Below are positions 25,725-34,960 of a stretch of 64,000 nt of DNA, in pieces (within the stretch, counting starts at the first letter, position 1; every line of letters starts with the position of its first letter). The DNA comes from Pseudomonadota bacterium (GTDB lineage Bacteria > Pseudomonadota > Gammaproteobacteria > Burkholderiales > Burkholderiaceae_B), in assembly GCA_023439305.1 (NCBI GenBank), contig JAEXOO010000018.1, positions 62,001-126,000 on the forward strand, given 5' to 3'. Position numbers and translations under genes: made by a program. Under the pieces are notes generated by a model, which was not told where the DNA came from, did no database searches, and saw nothing but the letters and a program-made list of their open reading frames with translations.

Positions 25725-26552
25725 TCAGGGTTTGGCGGCTTGCTGATACAAAGGCAGGACCCGCTCGGAAATAGCCTGCAAATCCGCAATGCGGGTCGAG
25801 GACGAGGGGTGGGTGGACAGGAATTCAGGCTGGCTTCTGCCCTGCTCCAGGGCCGCCATCTTTTGCCACAGCGTGACGGCGGCGCGAGGATCATAGCCCG
25901 CCCGGGCCGCCAGTTCGACTCCGATCAGATCGGCTTCGGATTCGTGCGTGCGGCTATTGGGCAACTCGAACATGACTTCGCTGAGCGAACTGCCCAGATC
26001 GCTGACCGACTGCACGCCCGTGATGGCCGTCAACACCGACAAACCGATGGACGTGGCCATCTTTTGCGACACCTGTTCACGCGAGTGCTCACGCAAAGCA
26101 TGCGCCATTTCGTGCCCGATAATGGCCGCCAGCTCGGCGTCCGACGGCTGGATGCGCTGGACCAACCCCGTATACACCGCAATCTTGCCGCCGGGCATGC
26201 ACCAGGCATTGACTTCGTCCTGGCTGATGACGTGGACTTCCCAATTCCATCCGGCGGCGTCCGGCCGGAAAGACCCGACCTGGCCGATCAGGCGCTGTGC
26301 GATCGCGCGCACTCTCTGGGTCTGCGCCGCATCCTTGTCCAGCGCGCCCTGGGCGCGGGCCTGGCCCAGAACCTGGGCATAATTCTGCGCCGCCGCCTGA
26401 TTGAGCTCGGCTTCTGACACCAGCCCCGACATATATTGCCTGCGCTCTACACCCACGTTTCCGCTGGAGGTGGTCTGGACCGCAGCGCAGCCGGCCAGGG
26501 CCAGGGCCAAGGTGCCCGCAGCGAATCGTTTGCCTATGCTGGAACATTTCAT
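25725..26552 (-). CDS. M48-family metalloprotease lipoprotein
   Basis: 275 residues. A lipoprotein signal peptide ends in the lipobox ALAGC (C22). The zinc site is HEMAH (H147, E148, H151) with the third ligand Glu in RTHESEADLIGVELAARAGYDP, as in BepA/LoiP/YggG. Such proteins act in the periplasm at the outer membrane in quality control of membrane proteins. The family's STHPSSSTRI segment near the C-terminus is intact. There is no TPR domain, so it is closer to LoiP than BepA. Confidence 0.92.
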   Translation of the reverse strand: MKCSSIGKRFAAGTLALALAGCAAVQTTSSGNVGVERRQYMSGLVSEAELNQAAAQNYAQVLGQARAQGALDKDAAQTQRVRAIAQRLIGQVGSFRPDAAGWNWEVHVISQDEVNAWCMPGGKIAVYTGLVQRIQPSDAELAAIIGHEMAHALREHSREQVSQKMATSIGLSVLTAITGVQSVSDLGSSLSEVMFELPNSRTHESEADLIGVELAARAGYDPRAAVTLWQKMAALEQGRSQPEFLSTHPSSSTRIADLQAISERVLPLYQQAAKP

Positions 26553-26648
26553 GAGCGACTCCTAGAACAGATCCATACGGGGGCCTTCACGCAGCGCACG
26601 ATGACGCAGGGGCGGCTCTGCCGCCACGCACCTGCTATTGCCGGAAGG

Positions 26649-27716
26649 TCAGGTTCTGATCGTACATTGCGCCTGATGACGCAGGCAATGATCCATCAGG
26701 ACAATCGCCAGCAAGGCCTCCGCAATGGGTGTGGCGCGTATGCCCACGCAAGGATCATGACGTCCCAAGGTTTGCACCTCGACCGCCTCCCCGGCACGAT
26801 TTACGGAGGGTCGCATGGTACGTATGCTGGACGTAGGCTTGATCGCGAGCGACACGGTGACCGCCTGGCCGGAAGAGATACCCCCCAGCACGCCGCCGGC
26901 ATGGTTGCTCTGAAAGCCGTCTGGATAGATAGCATCGCCATGCTCCGAGCCTTTCTGCACAATGCTCTCGAAACCGGCGCCGATGGACACGCCCTTGACC
27001 GCATTAAGTCCCATCATGGCGTGAGCGATATCGGCATCCAGACGGTCATAAATGGGTTCGCCCCAGCCGGCGGGCACGCCTTCGGCCACGACTTCGATGC
27101 GTGCGCCGATGGAATCGCCCTCCTTGCGCAGCTCGTCCATATAGGCCTCCAGCTGCGGCACCATGTCCGGATCGGGCGCATAAAACGGGTTCTGGCTGAC
27201 GCTGTCCCAGGTTTTGAAAGGAATGACCAAAGGACCGAGCTGGCTCATGTAGCCACGAATCTGAATACCGAAGTGCTGCGCCAGCCATTTCTTGGCAATG
27301 GCGCCCGCCGCCACCGTGGGCGCCGTCAGGCGGGCCGAGGAGCGGCCGCCGCCGCGGGGGTCGCGGTTGTCGAATTTTTTCCAATAGGCATAGTCGGCAT
27401 GCCCAGGGCGGAACGTATCCAGCAGATTGCCGTAGTCCTTGCTGCGGGCATCCGTATTGCGGATCAGCAGACTGATGGGCGTGCCTGTTGTGCGGCCTTC
27501 ATAGATTCCGGACAGAATTTCCACCTGATCCGGCTCGCGGCGCTGCGTCACGTGACGCGACGTGCCGGGCCGGCGCCGGTCCAACTCGAACTGGATGTCC
27601 TGTTCGGACAGCTCCAGACCGGGAGGACAGCCGTCGATCACCGCGCCAATGGCCGGTCCGTGGGATTCACCGTAGTTGGTGACGCAGAAGCTTTTGCCTA
27701 GTGTGTTGCCGGACAT
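26649..27716 (-). CDS. aroC: Chorismate synthase AroC
   Basis: 355 residues from MSGNTLGKSFCVTNYGESHG at ATG 27714-27716. It uses reduced FMN to eliminate phosphate from EPSP, the last step of the shikimate pathway. The three family signatures are clear: GESHGPAIGAVIDGCPPG, GGGRSSARLTAPTVAAGAIA and RHDPCVGIRATPIAEA. It is a lone gene between an M48 lipoprotein and SelO. Confidence 0.97.
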   Translation of the reverse strand: MSGNTLGKSFCVTNYGESHGPAIGAVIDGCPPGLELSEQDIQFELDRRRPGTSRHVTQRREPDQVEILSGIYEGRTTGTPISLLIRNTDARSKDYGNLLDTFRPGHADYAYWKKFDNRDPRGGGRSSARLTAPTVAAGAIAKKWLAQHFGIQIRGYMSQLGPLVIPFKTWDSVSQNPFYAPDPDMVPQLEAYMDELRKEGDSIGARIEVVAEGVPAGWGEPIYDRLDADIAHAMMGLNAVKGVSIGAGFESIVQKGSEHGDAIYPDGFQSNHAGGVLGGISSGQAVTVSLAIKPTSSIRTMRPSVNRAGEAVEVQTLGRHDPCVGIRATPIAEALLAIVLMDHCLRHQAQCTIRT

Positions 27717-27829
27717 ACGTGGATTCGTTGCGTAGAAAAGCGAAAAAGAAGAAGGAACAAACGGGATTATGGCATTGATCGTCGCGCCGGGCATGCAAGG
27801 AGCGACATGCCCCTCTGGCGCCCTTGTCG

Positions 27830-29293
27830 TCAGGACGAACAGCTGACCTCCAGCTGGCTGCCCCACTCCGGCGGCGCAGCGGCGTAGCTTTCGTAGCCCG
27901 GACGCTCGGTGCAGGGGTCGCGCAGCAGCATCAGCAAGGTGTCGATTTCGGAGGCATCATCCTGGGCCGCCGCGCGGATAGCCTGCTCGGCCAGATAGTT
28001 GCGCAGCACATAAATCGGGTTGACGCGGTTCATGTCTGCGACCCGTTGCGGCGTATCCGAACCATCCAGGGCCAGACGCTGCCGATAGCGCCGCAGCCAA
28101 TCAGCGGCCTGCTCGGAGCCGTCGAACAGACCCAGAAATGCGTCCGGAATGGCCGGCGCATGGGCCAAGGCCCGGAACGACAAGGTGAAGTCCGCACCAG
28201 TGCTATGCAGCAGGCGCCACCAATCGTCGACCAGGTCGGCATCTGCATCGATCCAGGTACGCAGCCCCAGCTTGGCTTGCAGATTGGCGTGATACTGTTT
28301 CAGGAAATGAGCTTCGAAGGTCTGCAGACTGTCCTTGAGGCTATCGGCGTCCAGGTCCAGCGCCATGAAGGCGCTGGCCAGCCGGTATAGATTCCAATGA
28401 ACGACTGAAGGCTGCGCATTCCAGGCATAGCGGCCCTGATGATCGCTGTGGTTGCAGACATGATTGACCTGGAAGCGATCCATGAATCCATACGGACCGT
28501 AGTCGATGGTCAGCCCCAGTATGGACATATTGTCGGTGTTCATTACCCCGTGGCAGAACCCCACAGTCTGCCAGTCCGCCACCATGCGGGCGCTGCGCTG
28601 CACGACTTCTTCCAGAAAGCGGCAGACGCGCTGCTGCTCGCTGTCCGACTCCACCCGCAAATGCGGATAGAACTCGCGCAGTACGTAATCCAGCAGAATG
28701 CGCAGGCGTTCGGGATCGCGCGACCAATGTTCAAACGAGCCGAAGCGCACGAAACTAGGAGCGACACGCGTCACGATGGCGCCTGTTTCCACCGTTTCCC
28801 GATAAACAGGCGTGTCGGAGGTGACCAGAGCCAAGGCCCGGCTGGTGGGAATGCCCAGGCCCGCCATGGCTTCACTGGCCAGATACTCCCGTACGCTGGA
28901 GCGCAACACAGCCCGGCCATCGCCCATGCGGGAATACGGCGTCTTGCCCGCCCCTTTCAACTGCAATTCCTGAGGCCCGTGCGCTGTGTCGATCTGGCCC
29001 AGCAAATGCGCTCGCCCATCGCCCAGTTGACCCGCCCAGATACCGAACTGATGGCCGCTGTAGACCGCTGATACGGTCTGCCCGCCCGGCAGCGGCTGTC
29101 GGCCTGCCACCACGTCCAGAAACGGCGTTTCACCCAGGCGAGCCGGATCCAGCCCGAGCTCTTGAGCCAAGGCCGTGTTGACGTGCAGCAAACGAGGGTT
29201 GGCCAAGGGCTGGGGCGGGACAACGGTATGAAAAGCAGGCGGCAGATCCGCAAAGGTATGGCGGACGGCAAGGCCGTCAAACAGGCTGTTCAT
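27830..29293 (-). CDS. selO: Protein adenylyltransferase SelO (YdiU)
   Basis: 487 residues of the pseudokinase-fold SelO family, which AMPylates Ser, Thr or Tyr of redox proteins. YSGHQFGIWAGQLGDGRA, MGDGRAVLRSSVREYLASEAM (residues 123-143), HGVMNTDNMSILG with active-site D254, and the metal-binding D264 in TIDYGPYGF are present. The C-terminus ends in CSS with an antepenultimate Cys (C485), the place of selenocysteine in the human protein and of the regulatory Cys in E. coli. The DUF2069 gene follows upstream by 9 bp. Confidence 0.95.
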   Translation of the reverse strand: MNSLFDGLAVRHTFADLPPAFHTVVPPQPLANPRLLHVNTALAQELGLDPARLGETPFLDVVAGRQPLPGGQTVSAVYSGHQFGIWAGQLGDGRAHLLGQIDTAHGPQELQLKGAGKTPYSRMGDGRAVLRSSVREYLASEAMAGLGIPTSRALALVTSDTPVYRETVETGAIVTRVAPSFVRFGSFEHWSRDPERLRILLDYVLREFYPHLRVESDSEQQRVCRFLEEVVQRSARMVADWQTVGFCHGVMNTDNMSILGLTIDYGPYGFMDRFQVNHVCNHSDHQGRYAWNAQPSVVHWNLYRLASAFMALDLDADSLKDSLQTFEAHFLKQYHANLQAKLGLRTWIDADADLVDDWWRLLHSTGADFTLSFRALAHAPAIPDAFLGLFDGSEQAADWLRRYRQRLALDGSDTPQRVADMNRVNPIYVLRNYLAEQAIRAAAQDDASEIDTLLMLLRDPCTERPGYESYAAAPPEWGSQLEVSCSS

Positions 29294-29302
29294 GGGGCCT
29301 CC

Positions 29303-29698
29303 TTAAGCCGATTTGGCGTTTTTCGCCGCCTTGGCGCGCTGCTTGGCGGCTTTCTTGGCCGGCCAGAGGTAGAAAATGGCGCAGAAGTAAAAAATCAAAG
29401 TCAGCACGATTTCGCCCAGCGCCCAGGGCAACACCGTCGCCACAGGGTCGGACCAGGCTCGCATCACCCCTTCGGCAAAGTACAGCAGGATCATCATGGA
29501 GGCCCACTGCATGGTGTACAGATTGCCTTTGAGCACGCCACGCAGCGGCAACAACAAGGGCAGCACCTTGAGCACCAGCCAGGATCCGCCCGGCTTGAGC
29601 GGTGCGAAATACAGCTCCCAGGCCAGACAGAGAAAAATCAGGGCGAACAGCGCGGCAGCGGCTACACGGCGAAGGACGGGGTTTAATGGTGCTTGCAT
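29303..29698 (-). CDS. DUF2069 membrane protein
   Basis: 131 residues from MQAPLNPVLRRVAAAALFA; the longer frame to 29746 is not conserved. Four membrane segments are visible, with LKVLPLLLPLRGVLKGNLYTMQWASMMILLYFAEGVMRAW as the conserved centre, followed by a Lys/Ala-rich cytoplasmic tail. This matches DUF2069 proteins of beta- and gammaproteobacteria, whose function is unknown. It lies 9 bp ahead of selO. Confidence 0.88.
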   Translation of the reverse strand: MQAPLNPVLRRVAAAALFALIFLCLAWELYFAPLKPGGSWLVLKVLPLLLPLRGVLKGNLYTMQWASMMILLYFAEGVMRAWSDPVATVLPWALGEIVLTLIFYFCAIFYLWPAKKAAKQRAKAAKNAKSA

Positions 29699-29769
29699 AC
29701 TGTTATTATCACCTGAACCTTGTCGAAAAAGCAGTGTTCGACACATGAAACACGCCCGAGGAATCTCGC

Positions 29770-31122
29770 ATGCCCCCTGTTTTGCCCGCCGGCACCGAAC
29801 TCCCCGCTTCCCATCCCGTCCCGCTGCCCACGTCCGAGCCGCCGCGCAAGGGCATCGCCCATTTGCTGGACATCGTGCGCTTCGTGGTCAAGCGCGTGGC
29901 CGAGAAAGACCTGATGAAGGTCGCCTCCAGCCTGACTTACACCACAATCCTGGCCTTGGTCCCCATGCTGACGGTGGTGCTGGCCCTGTTCACCGCGTTT
30001 CCGCTGTTCCAGGAATTCGAGCAGGCCCTGGAAGGCTTTCTGACCCGCAACCTGATGCCTGAAGTGGTGTCCGAAAACGTCATGCTGTACCTGAACCAGT
30101 TCGCCGCCAAGGCCTCGGGCCTGACGGCAGTAGGCAGCTTGTTTCTGATCGTCACGTCCATCATGCTGATCATGACCATCGACGAGACCTTCAACAACAT
30201 TTTCCAGGTCCATGTCCAGCGCCCTCTGGGCCAGCGCCTACTGGTGTACTGGGCCATCATTTCACTGGGTCCGATCCTGACCGGCGCTAGTCTTTGGGCC
30301 ACCGCCGTGCTGGCGCGCGAATCCATGGGCTATATCGGCGACCTGTCCGGCCTTGTCACCTTCGCCCTGTCGTATGTGCCTTTTCTGTTCAGTGCGCTGG
30401 GCTTCACGGCGCTCTTCATGTATGTGCCCAATCGCCGGGTCTGGTGGCGCGACGCCCTGCTGGGCGGGGTGATCACCGCTGCCGCGCTGGAAGTCATGAA
30501 AGCCGCGTTTGCCTTCTACCTGACGCGCTTTCCCACCTACACCATTATTTACGGCGCTTTCGCAACCTTCCCCATCTTCCTGCTCTGGATCTATATTTCC
30601 TGGTTGATCGTGCTCCTTGGCGCCTCCATGGTCGCCATTCTGCCCGACTGGCGCCGGCGCAACTGGGTCAAGCTGAATGTCCCCGGCATCGCTTTCACCG
30701 ACGCCGTCAACGTGCTGTACCAATTGTGGCTGAATCGCCTGGACGAGCCTCCAGGACTGACCCTCGGCCAGCTCAGCCTGCGGCTGGAGCGCGACCCGGA
30801 CGAGTTGAACACCGTCATGTGCAAGCTCAAGGAAATGGGTTTGATCGCCGACACACTCCAGAAAGACGACGAGGTCTGGGTGCTTAGCAGCGATTTGCGC
30901 CAGGTCAGCATGAATCTGCTGATAAAGACATTTTTGCTGGACCGCTCCCATGCCCACGAGGGTCCGCTAGAATATGTATTGAACTATCTATCCCACTTCT
31001 TCGACCAGCGAATGTCCAATCTGGAAAGCCTGTTTGAATCGCCCGAGGGCGTTTTGGCAGAACGCCTCATCCCACAGAGTTCCGATATCCGCCAGGAGAC
31101 CCAGCATGCTAAAAGTCAGTGA
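29770..31122 (+). CDS. YihY/BrkB family inner membrane protein with long C-terminal extension
   Basis: 450 residues. The YihY/BrkB domain (about residues 25-300) has six membrane segments and the marks ASSLTYTTILALVPMLTVVLALFTAFP and YGAFATFPIFLLWIYISWLIVLLGA. E. coli YihY has 290 residues; here another 150 cytoplasmic residues follow, including a helical stretch like a winged helix (LGQLSLRLERDPDELNTVMCKLKEMGLI). Bordetella BrkB is linked to serum resistance, but the function of the family is not settled. It overlaps the CBS gene by 17 bp. Start preceded by GAGGAAT. Confidence 0.88.
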   Translation: MPPVLPAGTELPASHPVPLPTSEPPRKGIAHLLDIVRFVVKRVAEKDLMKVASSLTYTTILALVPMLTVVLALFTAFPLFQEFEQALEGFLTRNLMPEVVSENVMLYLNQFAAKASGLTAVGSLFLIVTSIMLIMTIDETFNNIFQVHVQRPLGQRLLVYWAIISLGPILTGASLWATAVLARESMGYIGDLSGLVTFALSYVPFLFSALGFTALFMYVPNRRVWWRDALLGGVITAAALEVMKAAFAFYLTRFPTYTIIYGAFATFPIFLLWIYISWLIVLLGASMVAILPDWRRRNWVKLNVPGIAFTDAVNVLYQLWLNRLDEPPGLTLGQLSLRLERDPDELNTVMCKLKEMGLIADTLQKDDEVWVLSSDLRQVSMNLLIKTFLLDRSHAHEGPLEYVLNYLSHFFDQRMSNLESLFESPEGVLAERLIPQSSDIRQETQHAKSQ

Positions 31123-31567
31123 AATCCTGCGTGTCAAAGGCGACACGCTTTATACCGGCACCCCCGACATGACCGTCGAGAAAGCAGTCCAGAGCATGAG
31201 CGAGCTGGACATAGGCTCGCTGGTCATCATGGAGCACGGCCAACTGGTCGGCATGCTGACCTTTCGGGAAATCATCCGCCACTGGCACGCCCATGGCGCC
31301 AAGGCTTCGGGCTTCACGGTGCGCAGCATCATGGACGACGCCCCGGTCAGCGTCACGCCCAACACCAGCGCAGACGAAGTCCAGCGCCTCATGCTGGACA
31401 ATCATGCGCGCTACATGCCCGTCATGGACGGTCCCGTGCTGATGGGCGTCATTTCCTTCTACGACATGGCGCGCGCCATTGTGCATGCCCAACAGTTCGA
31501 AAACAAAATGCTCAAGGCCTACATCCGCGACTGGCCCACCGATTCCGAATCGGCGGGTGCCAACTAA
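31106..31567 (+). CDS. CBS-domain pair protein
   Basis: 153 residues from ATG 31106, preceded by CAGGAG. Two CBS domains fill the protein: residues about 7-60 (MTVEKAVQSMSELDIGSLVIMEHGQLVGMLTFREII) and 72-130 (SVTPNTSADEVQRLMLDNHARYMPVMDGPVLMGVISFYDM). Such pairs bind adenine nucleotides such as AMP, ATP or NADH and act as energy sensors. The gene starts inside the end of the brkB-like gene, so the two products are made together. Confidence 0.9.
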   Translation: MLKVSEILRVKGDTLYTGTPDMTVEKAVQSMSELDIGSLVIMEHGQLVGMLTFREIIRHWHAHGAKASGFTVRSIMDDAPVSVTPNTSADEVQRLMLDNHARYMPVMDGPVLMGVISFYDMARAIVHAQQFENKMLKAYIRDWPTDSESAGAN

Positions 31568-31577
31568 GGCCGCCCGG

Positions 31578-32576
31578 TCAGACTCCGTTCTGGCGCTTGA
31601 GTTCCTGCCAGGCCTGCGCAAGCAGGCCTGCGTCGTTCTGGGCCAGCAAGGCCGGATCGGTCAGGGTGCGCCGCCATTGACGAGCCCCTTTCTTGCCATG
31701 AGGCCAGCCCAGAAGGCTCTTGATCACGATGCGCAGCGGCACGCCCGCCTGAACCTGCGCGGCGGCATAGGCCTGCATCCGTTCGATCACCTGATCCTCG
31801 GCCAGCACCGGGACCTCGGGCCAGAGTCGACGATGGATATCGGTCAGGACGGCCGGCGTATGCCAGGCGGCGCGCCCCAGCATGACGCCGTCAAACTGCT
31901 GCTCCAGCCCTACTGCCTGGGCAGTTTCGTGGATACCACCGTTGAGCACGAACAAAGCCTCGGGAAAGTCGGCTTTCAGCCGGGCCGCGGCGTCATAGCG
32001 CAGGGGCGGGATTTCCCGGTTATCTTTGGGCGACAGCCCCTTGAGCACGGCATTGCGGGCATGCACAGTGAACACACGACAGCCGGCATCGAACAGCAGC
32101 CCGACAAAATCACGCACGAAATCGTATGATTCGTCGTAATCCAGCCCCAGCCTATGTTTGACGGTGACCGGCACCGACACGGCGTCCTGCATGGCCTTGA
32201 CACAGTCGGCCACCAGCTGCGGTTCGGCCATCAGGCAAGCGCCGAATGCGCCCTTCTGGACCCGCTCGGACGGACAGCCGCAATTCAGGTTGATTTCGTC
32301 GTAGCCCCACTGCTGCCCAGCGCGAGCGCTGGCAGCCAAGGCTTGAGGATCACTGCCGCCCAATTGCAGGGCGACGGGATGCTCGGCAGCATCAAAATCC
32401 AGATGGCGCGCCTGATCCCCATGCATCAGTGCGCCGGTGGTAATCATCTCGGTGAACAGCAGCGCGCGCGGCGCCAGCAAACGATGAAAAAACCGGCAAT
32501 GCCTGTCGGTCACGTCGATCATGGGGGCGACGCTCAGGCGCCACATCTGGCTGTCAGGAGTAAAAGGTGTGGTCAT
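31578..32576 (-). CDS. dusA: tRNA-dihydrouridine(20/20a) synthase DusA
   Basis: 332 residues. FMN-dependent reduction of U20 in the tRNA D-loop. Signatures: RLSVAPMIDVTDRHCRFFHRLL at the start, catalytic C101 in EINLNCGCPSERVQKG, KHRLGLD, FTVHARNA and GGIHETAQ. The C-terminal KSLLGWPHGKKGARQWRR is typical of DusA rather than DusB or DusC. It is convergent with the CBS gene, with 10 bp between. Confidence 0.95.
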   Translation of the reverse strand: MTTPFTPDSQMWRLSVAPMIDVTDRHCRFFHRLLAPRALLFTEMITTGALMHGDQARHLDFDAAEHPVALQLGGSDPQALAASARAGQQWGYDEINLNCGCPSERVQKGAFGACLMAEPQLVADCVKAMQDAVSVPVTVKHRLGLDYDESYDFVRDFVGLLFDAGCRVFTVHARNAVLKGLSPKDNREIPPLRYDAAARLKADFPEALFVLNGGIHETAQAVGLEQQFDGVMLGRAAWHTPAVLTDIHRRLWPEVPVLAEDQVIERMQAYAAAQVQAGVPLRIVIKSLLGWPHGKKGARQWRRTLTDPALLAQNDAGLLAQAWQELKRQNGV

Positions 32577-32797
32577 AGAAATCGGGCTGGTGGCCCTTGC
32601 TCAAGGCGTAGGCTCGGGGGGCAACGTTCCATTTTAATCGTTTAGCGATGCAAGGGAAAACGGGACGCATCGGACTGCGCCGAATCAAAATCGACAAGCT
32701 ATCCCAAAAAGCCGACGCACTAGTCTAAAATCGGCCCTTTGCCGACTTTTTTGCGCGCCGCACTCGCGCCTCTTCATACACGGACACTGAATCAAGC

Positions 32798-33769
32798 ATG
32801 GCTGTTTTTACCCCTGTCAGCGAACTGGATGCCCGCGCACTGCTGGAGCACTACACCATCGGGGAGCTGGTTTCCCTGCGCGGCATTACCGCCGGCATTG
32901 AAAACACCAATTATTTCCTGACGACCACGCAAGGGGAGTATGTCCTGACCTTGTTCGAGGTCCTGACGCTGGAGCAACTGCCTTTCTACATCGAGCTGAT
33001 GCATCACCTGGCCGTCAAGAAAGTGCTCGTTCCCGAGCCCATGACACGCCGGGACGGCACACGCATCGGCGTCATGCACGGCAAGCCCTGCTCCATCGTG
33101 ACCCGCCTGCGCGGCGGCTACGAGCCCGAACCCACAGTCGAGCACTGCCGCCTGACGGCGACCATCCAGGCTCAGGCGCATCTGGCGGGGCAGGATTTCC
33201 CGCTGCAGCAGCCCAACCTGCGTGGCCTGTCCTGGTGGCAGGCGACGGTTCCGCAAGTCCTGCCCTTTCTGGACCCCGGCCAGGCCGAGCTGATCCAGGC
33301 TGTGCTTCGGGAGCAGACCGAATTCGCCGCCACGGACGTCTACGCCACACTTCCCCAAGGGCCTGCGCACTGCGACCTGTTCCGCGATAATGTCCTGTTC
33401 GCCGGCACCTCCGAGTCGCCGCAGATGGGCGGCATCATCGACTTCTATTTTGCCGGCTGCGACACCTGGCTGTTCGATGTGGCCGTTGGCGTGAACGACT
33501 GGTGCATAGACCGCCTGACCGGCGCATTGGACCTGGAAAAGGCCCATGCCTGGCTGCAGGCCTATTCTGCGGTGCGCCCCTTCACCGAGGCCGAGCAAGC
33601 CGCTTGGCCACACATGATCCAGGCTGCCGCTTTGCGTTTCTGGGTGTCGCGACTGTACGACTTTTATCGCCCGCGCCAGGCCCAGACGCTCAAGCCGCAC
33701 GACCCTCGACATTTTGAGCGCGTGCTGCGCCAACGCCGTGATCACGGCGCGCCCGCCCTGCCACGCTGA
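32798..33769 (+). CDS. thrB: Homoserine kinase, type II (ThrB2)
   Basis: 323 residues of the APH/choline-kinase fold, not the GHMP fold. It phosphorylates homoserine for threonine synthesis. AGIENTNYFLTTTQGEYVLTLFE (ATP-binding), the catalytic loop GPAHCDLFRDNVLF and the metal site GIIDFYFAGCDTWLFD are conserved. This form is common in Burkholderiales and pseudomonads. It is followed 15 bp later by a membrane protein gene. Confidence 0.95.
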   Translation: MAVFTPVSELDARALLEHYTIGELVSLRGITAGIENTNYFLTTTQGEYVLTLFEVLTLEQLPFYIELMHHLAVKKVLVPEPMTRRDGTRIGVMHGKPCSIVTRLRGGYEPEPTVEHCRLTATIQAQAHLAGQDFPLQQPNLRGLSWWQATVPQVLPFLDPGQAELIQAVLREQTEFAATDVYATLPQGPAHCDLFRDNVLFAGTSESPQMGGIIDFYFAGCDTWLFDVAVGVNDWCIDRLTGALDLEKAHAWLQAYSAVRPFTEAEQAAWPHMIQAAALRFWVSRLYDFYRPRQAQTLKPHDPRHFERVLRQRRDHGAPALPR

Positions 33770-33784
33770 CGACGGATACCCGAT

Positions 33785-34561
33785 ATGCAGGCTGCCAAGC
33801 TTCCTTTTCTGTATGGTTGGTACTGGATTCAGGAGGGCATGCGGCTGTTCAAACTACAGCCCGCCGCCCTGTTCTTCTGGAGCCTTATCACCTCTATCTT
33901 GATCAATCTGAGCAACATTTTTCCCATTCTGGGACAAATGGTATTGATCGTGCTGGTTCCCTGCATGACCTTTATTGTGCAGAACGCCTGCCGGCGCATT
34001 GACGCCGGCGAGGTGATGCGCCTGGGCATGTGGCTGGAGCCGGTCAAGCCGTCGGACATCCGTGCCCGCCTGATCAAGCTGGGTCTGATCTACCTGCTGG
34101 CCTGTCTGGTCGCCGGATTCGTGGCCACAGCCCCGTTCATGCAGGAACTGAGCGCCCTGATGGCCAACGCGGATGCCGCCACTCCGCAGGAAATCATGGC
34201 GGCCTTCCGCAAGCCCATGCTGGCTTTCTTCATACTGTACATAGGCCTGTCCGGCCTGTTCTGGCACGCGCCGGCGTTGGTGGGCTGGCATACCGTGCCC
34301 ATTAAGCAGGCGCTGTTTTTTTCCATGGTAGCCTGCTGGCGCAACAAAGCCGCCTTCCTGCTGTACGGCCTGTGCTGGGGAGCGGCCTTCTATGGCATCC
34401 AGACTCTGGGCCAATTGATGCTGGGAGCAGGCATGAACGCCAGCACCATCACCCTGCTACTGACCCCAGTCAACCTGGCGATTGCCGCTATCCTGTACGC
34501 CAGCTTTTACCCCGCCTACCGCAGCGTGTTCGGCGATTCCGCTCCTCGAGGCCAGGCCTGA
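33785..34561 (+). CDS. Conserved membrane protein (BPSS1780 family)
   Basis: 258 residues with five to six membrane segments (FFWSLITSILINLSNIFPIL, MVLIVLVPCMTFIVQ, LGLIYLLACLVAGFVAT, LAFFILYIGLSGLFW, FLLYGLCWGAAFYGIQ, LAIAAILYASFYPAYR). The start FLYGWYWIQEGMRLFKLQP is the mark of a family found next to thrB in Bordetella and Burkholderia. Function unknown; its close spacing to thrB suggests cotranscription. Confidence 0.8.
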   Translation: MQAAKLPFLYGWYWIQEGMRLFKLQPAALFFWSLITSILINLSNIFPILGQMVLIVLVPCMTFIVQNACRRIDAGEVMRLGMWLEPVKPSDIRARLIKLGLIYLLACLVAGFVATAPFMQELSALMANADAATPQEIMAAFRKPMLAFFILYIGLSGLFWHAPALVGWHTVPIKQALFFSMVACWRNKAAFLLYGLCWGAAFYGIQTLGQLMLGAGMNASTITLLLTPVNLAIAAILYASFYPAYRSVFGDSAPRGQA

Positions 34562-34579
34562 CTCCTTGTCGTCGGAACA

Positions 34580-34960
34580 TTAAGGCTTGCCAGGCTCCCG
34601 TTCAATCCAGACGCATTCGGCTCCTTGCCGCATGCGCTGCAAAGCCTGCCGCCATGGATCGAAACGCTCGGGTTCCGGCAAGCAGCCTGGAAGCGCCTCC
34701 AGCACGGAGCAAGCCTGCCTGCAAATACGAAACTTTCCTGGTGACACGCCTCGCAACACGCGCAACGGCCGGTCGTGCTGATCCAAAAAGCAGATGTCCA
34801 GATCATGGGATAAGCCCCAGGTATGCACAGCGCGGCAAGGCCGCAACCAGACTGCGTGCCGCCCCTTGCAGGATGCCCAGGCCTTCCAGCCCCTGAATCG
34901 GGCCCACAACGTCGCGGCATCGTGCAGACAGACTGAACAAGCATGCATGCGGAACTCCAT
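34580..34960 (-). CDS. DUF192-like protein at the end of the Tad operon
   Basis: 126 residues. The centre AVWLRPCRAVHTWGLSHDLDICFLDQHDRPLRVL followed by CRQACSVLEALPG matches the short DUF192 domain. DUF192 proteins are small beta-rich proteins of unknown role. The start ATG overlaps the tadC stop as TAATG, so it is coupled to the pilus genes. It has no signal peptide, although many DUF192 proteins do, and is rich in Cys and Arg. Convergent with the BPSS1780 gene. Confidence 0.65.
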   Translation of the reverse strand: MEFRMHACSVCLHDAATLWARFRGWKAWASCKGRHAVWLRPCRAVHTWGLSHDLDICFLDQHDRPLRVLRGVSPGKFRICRQACSVLEALPGCLPEPERFDPWRQALQRMRQGAECVWIEREPGKP

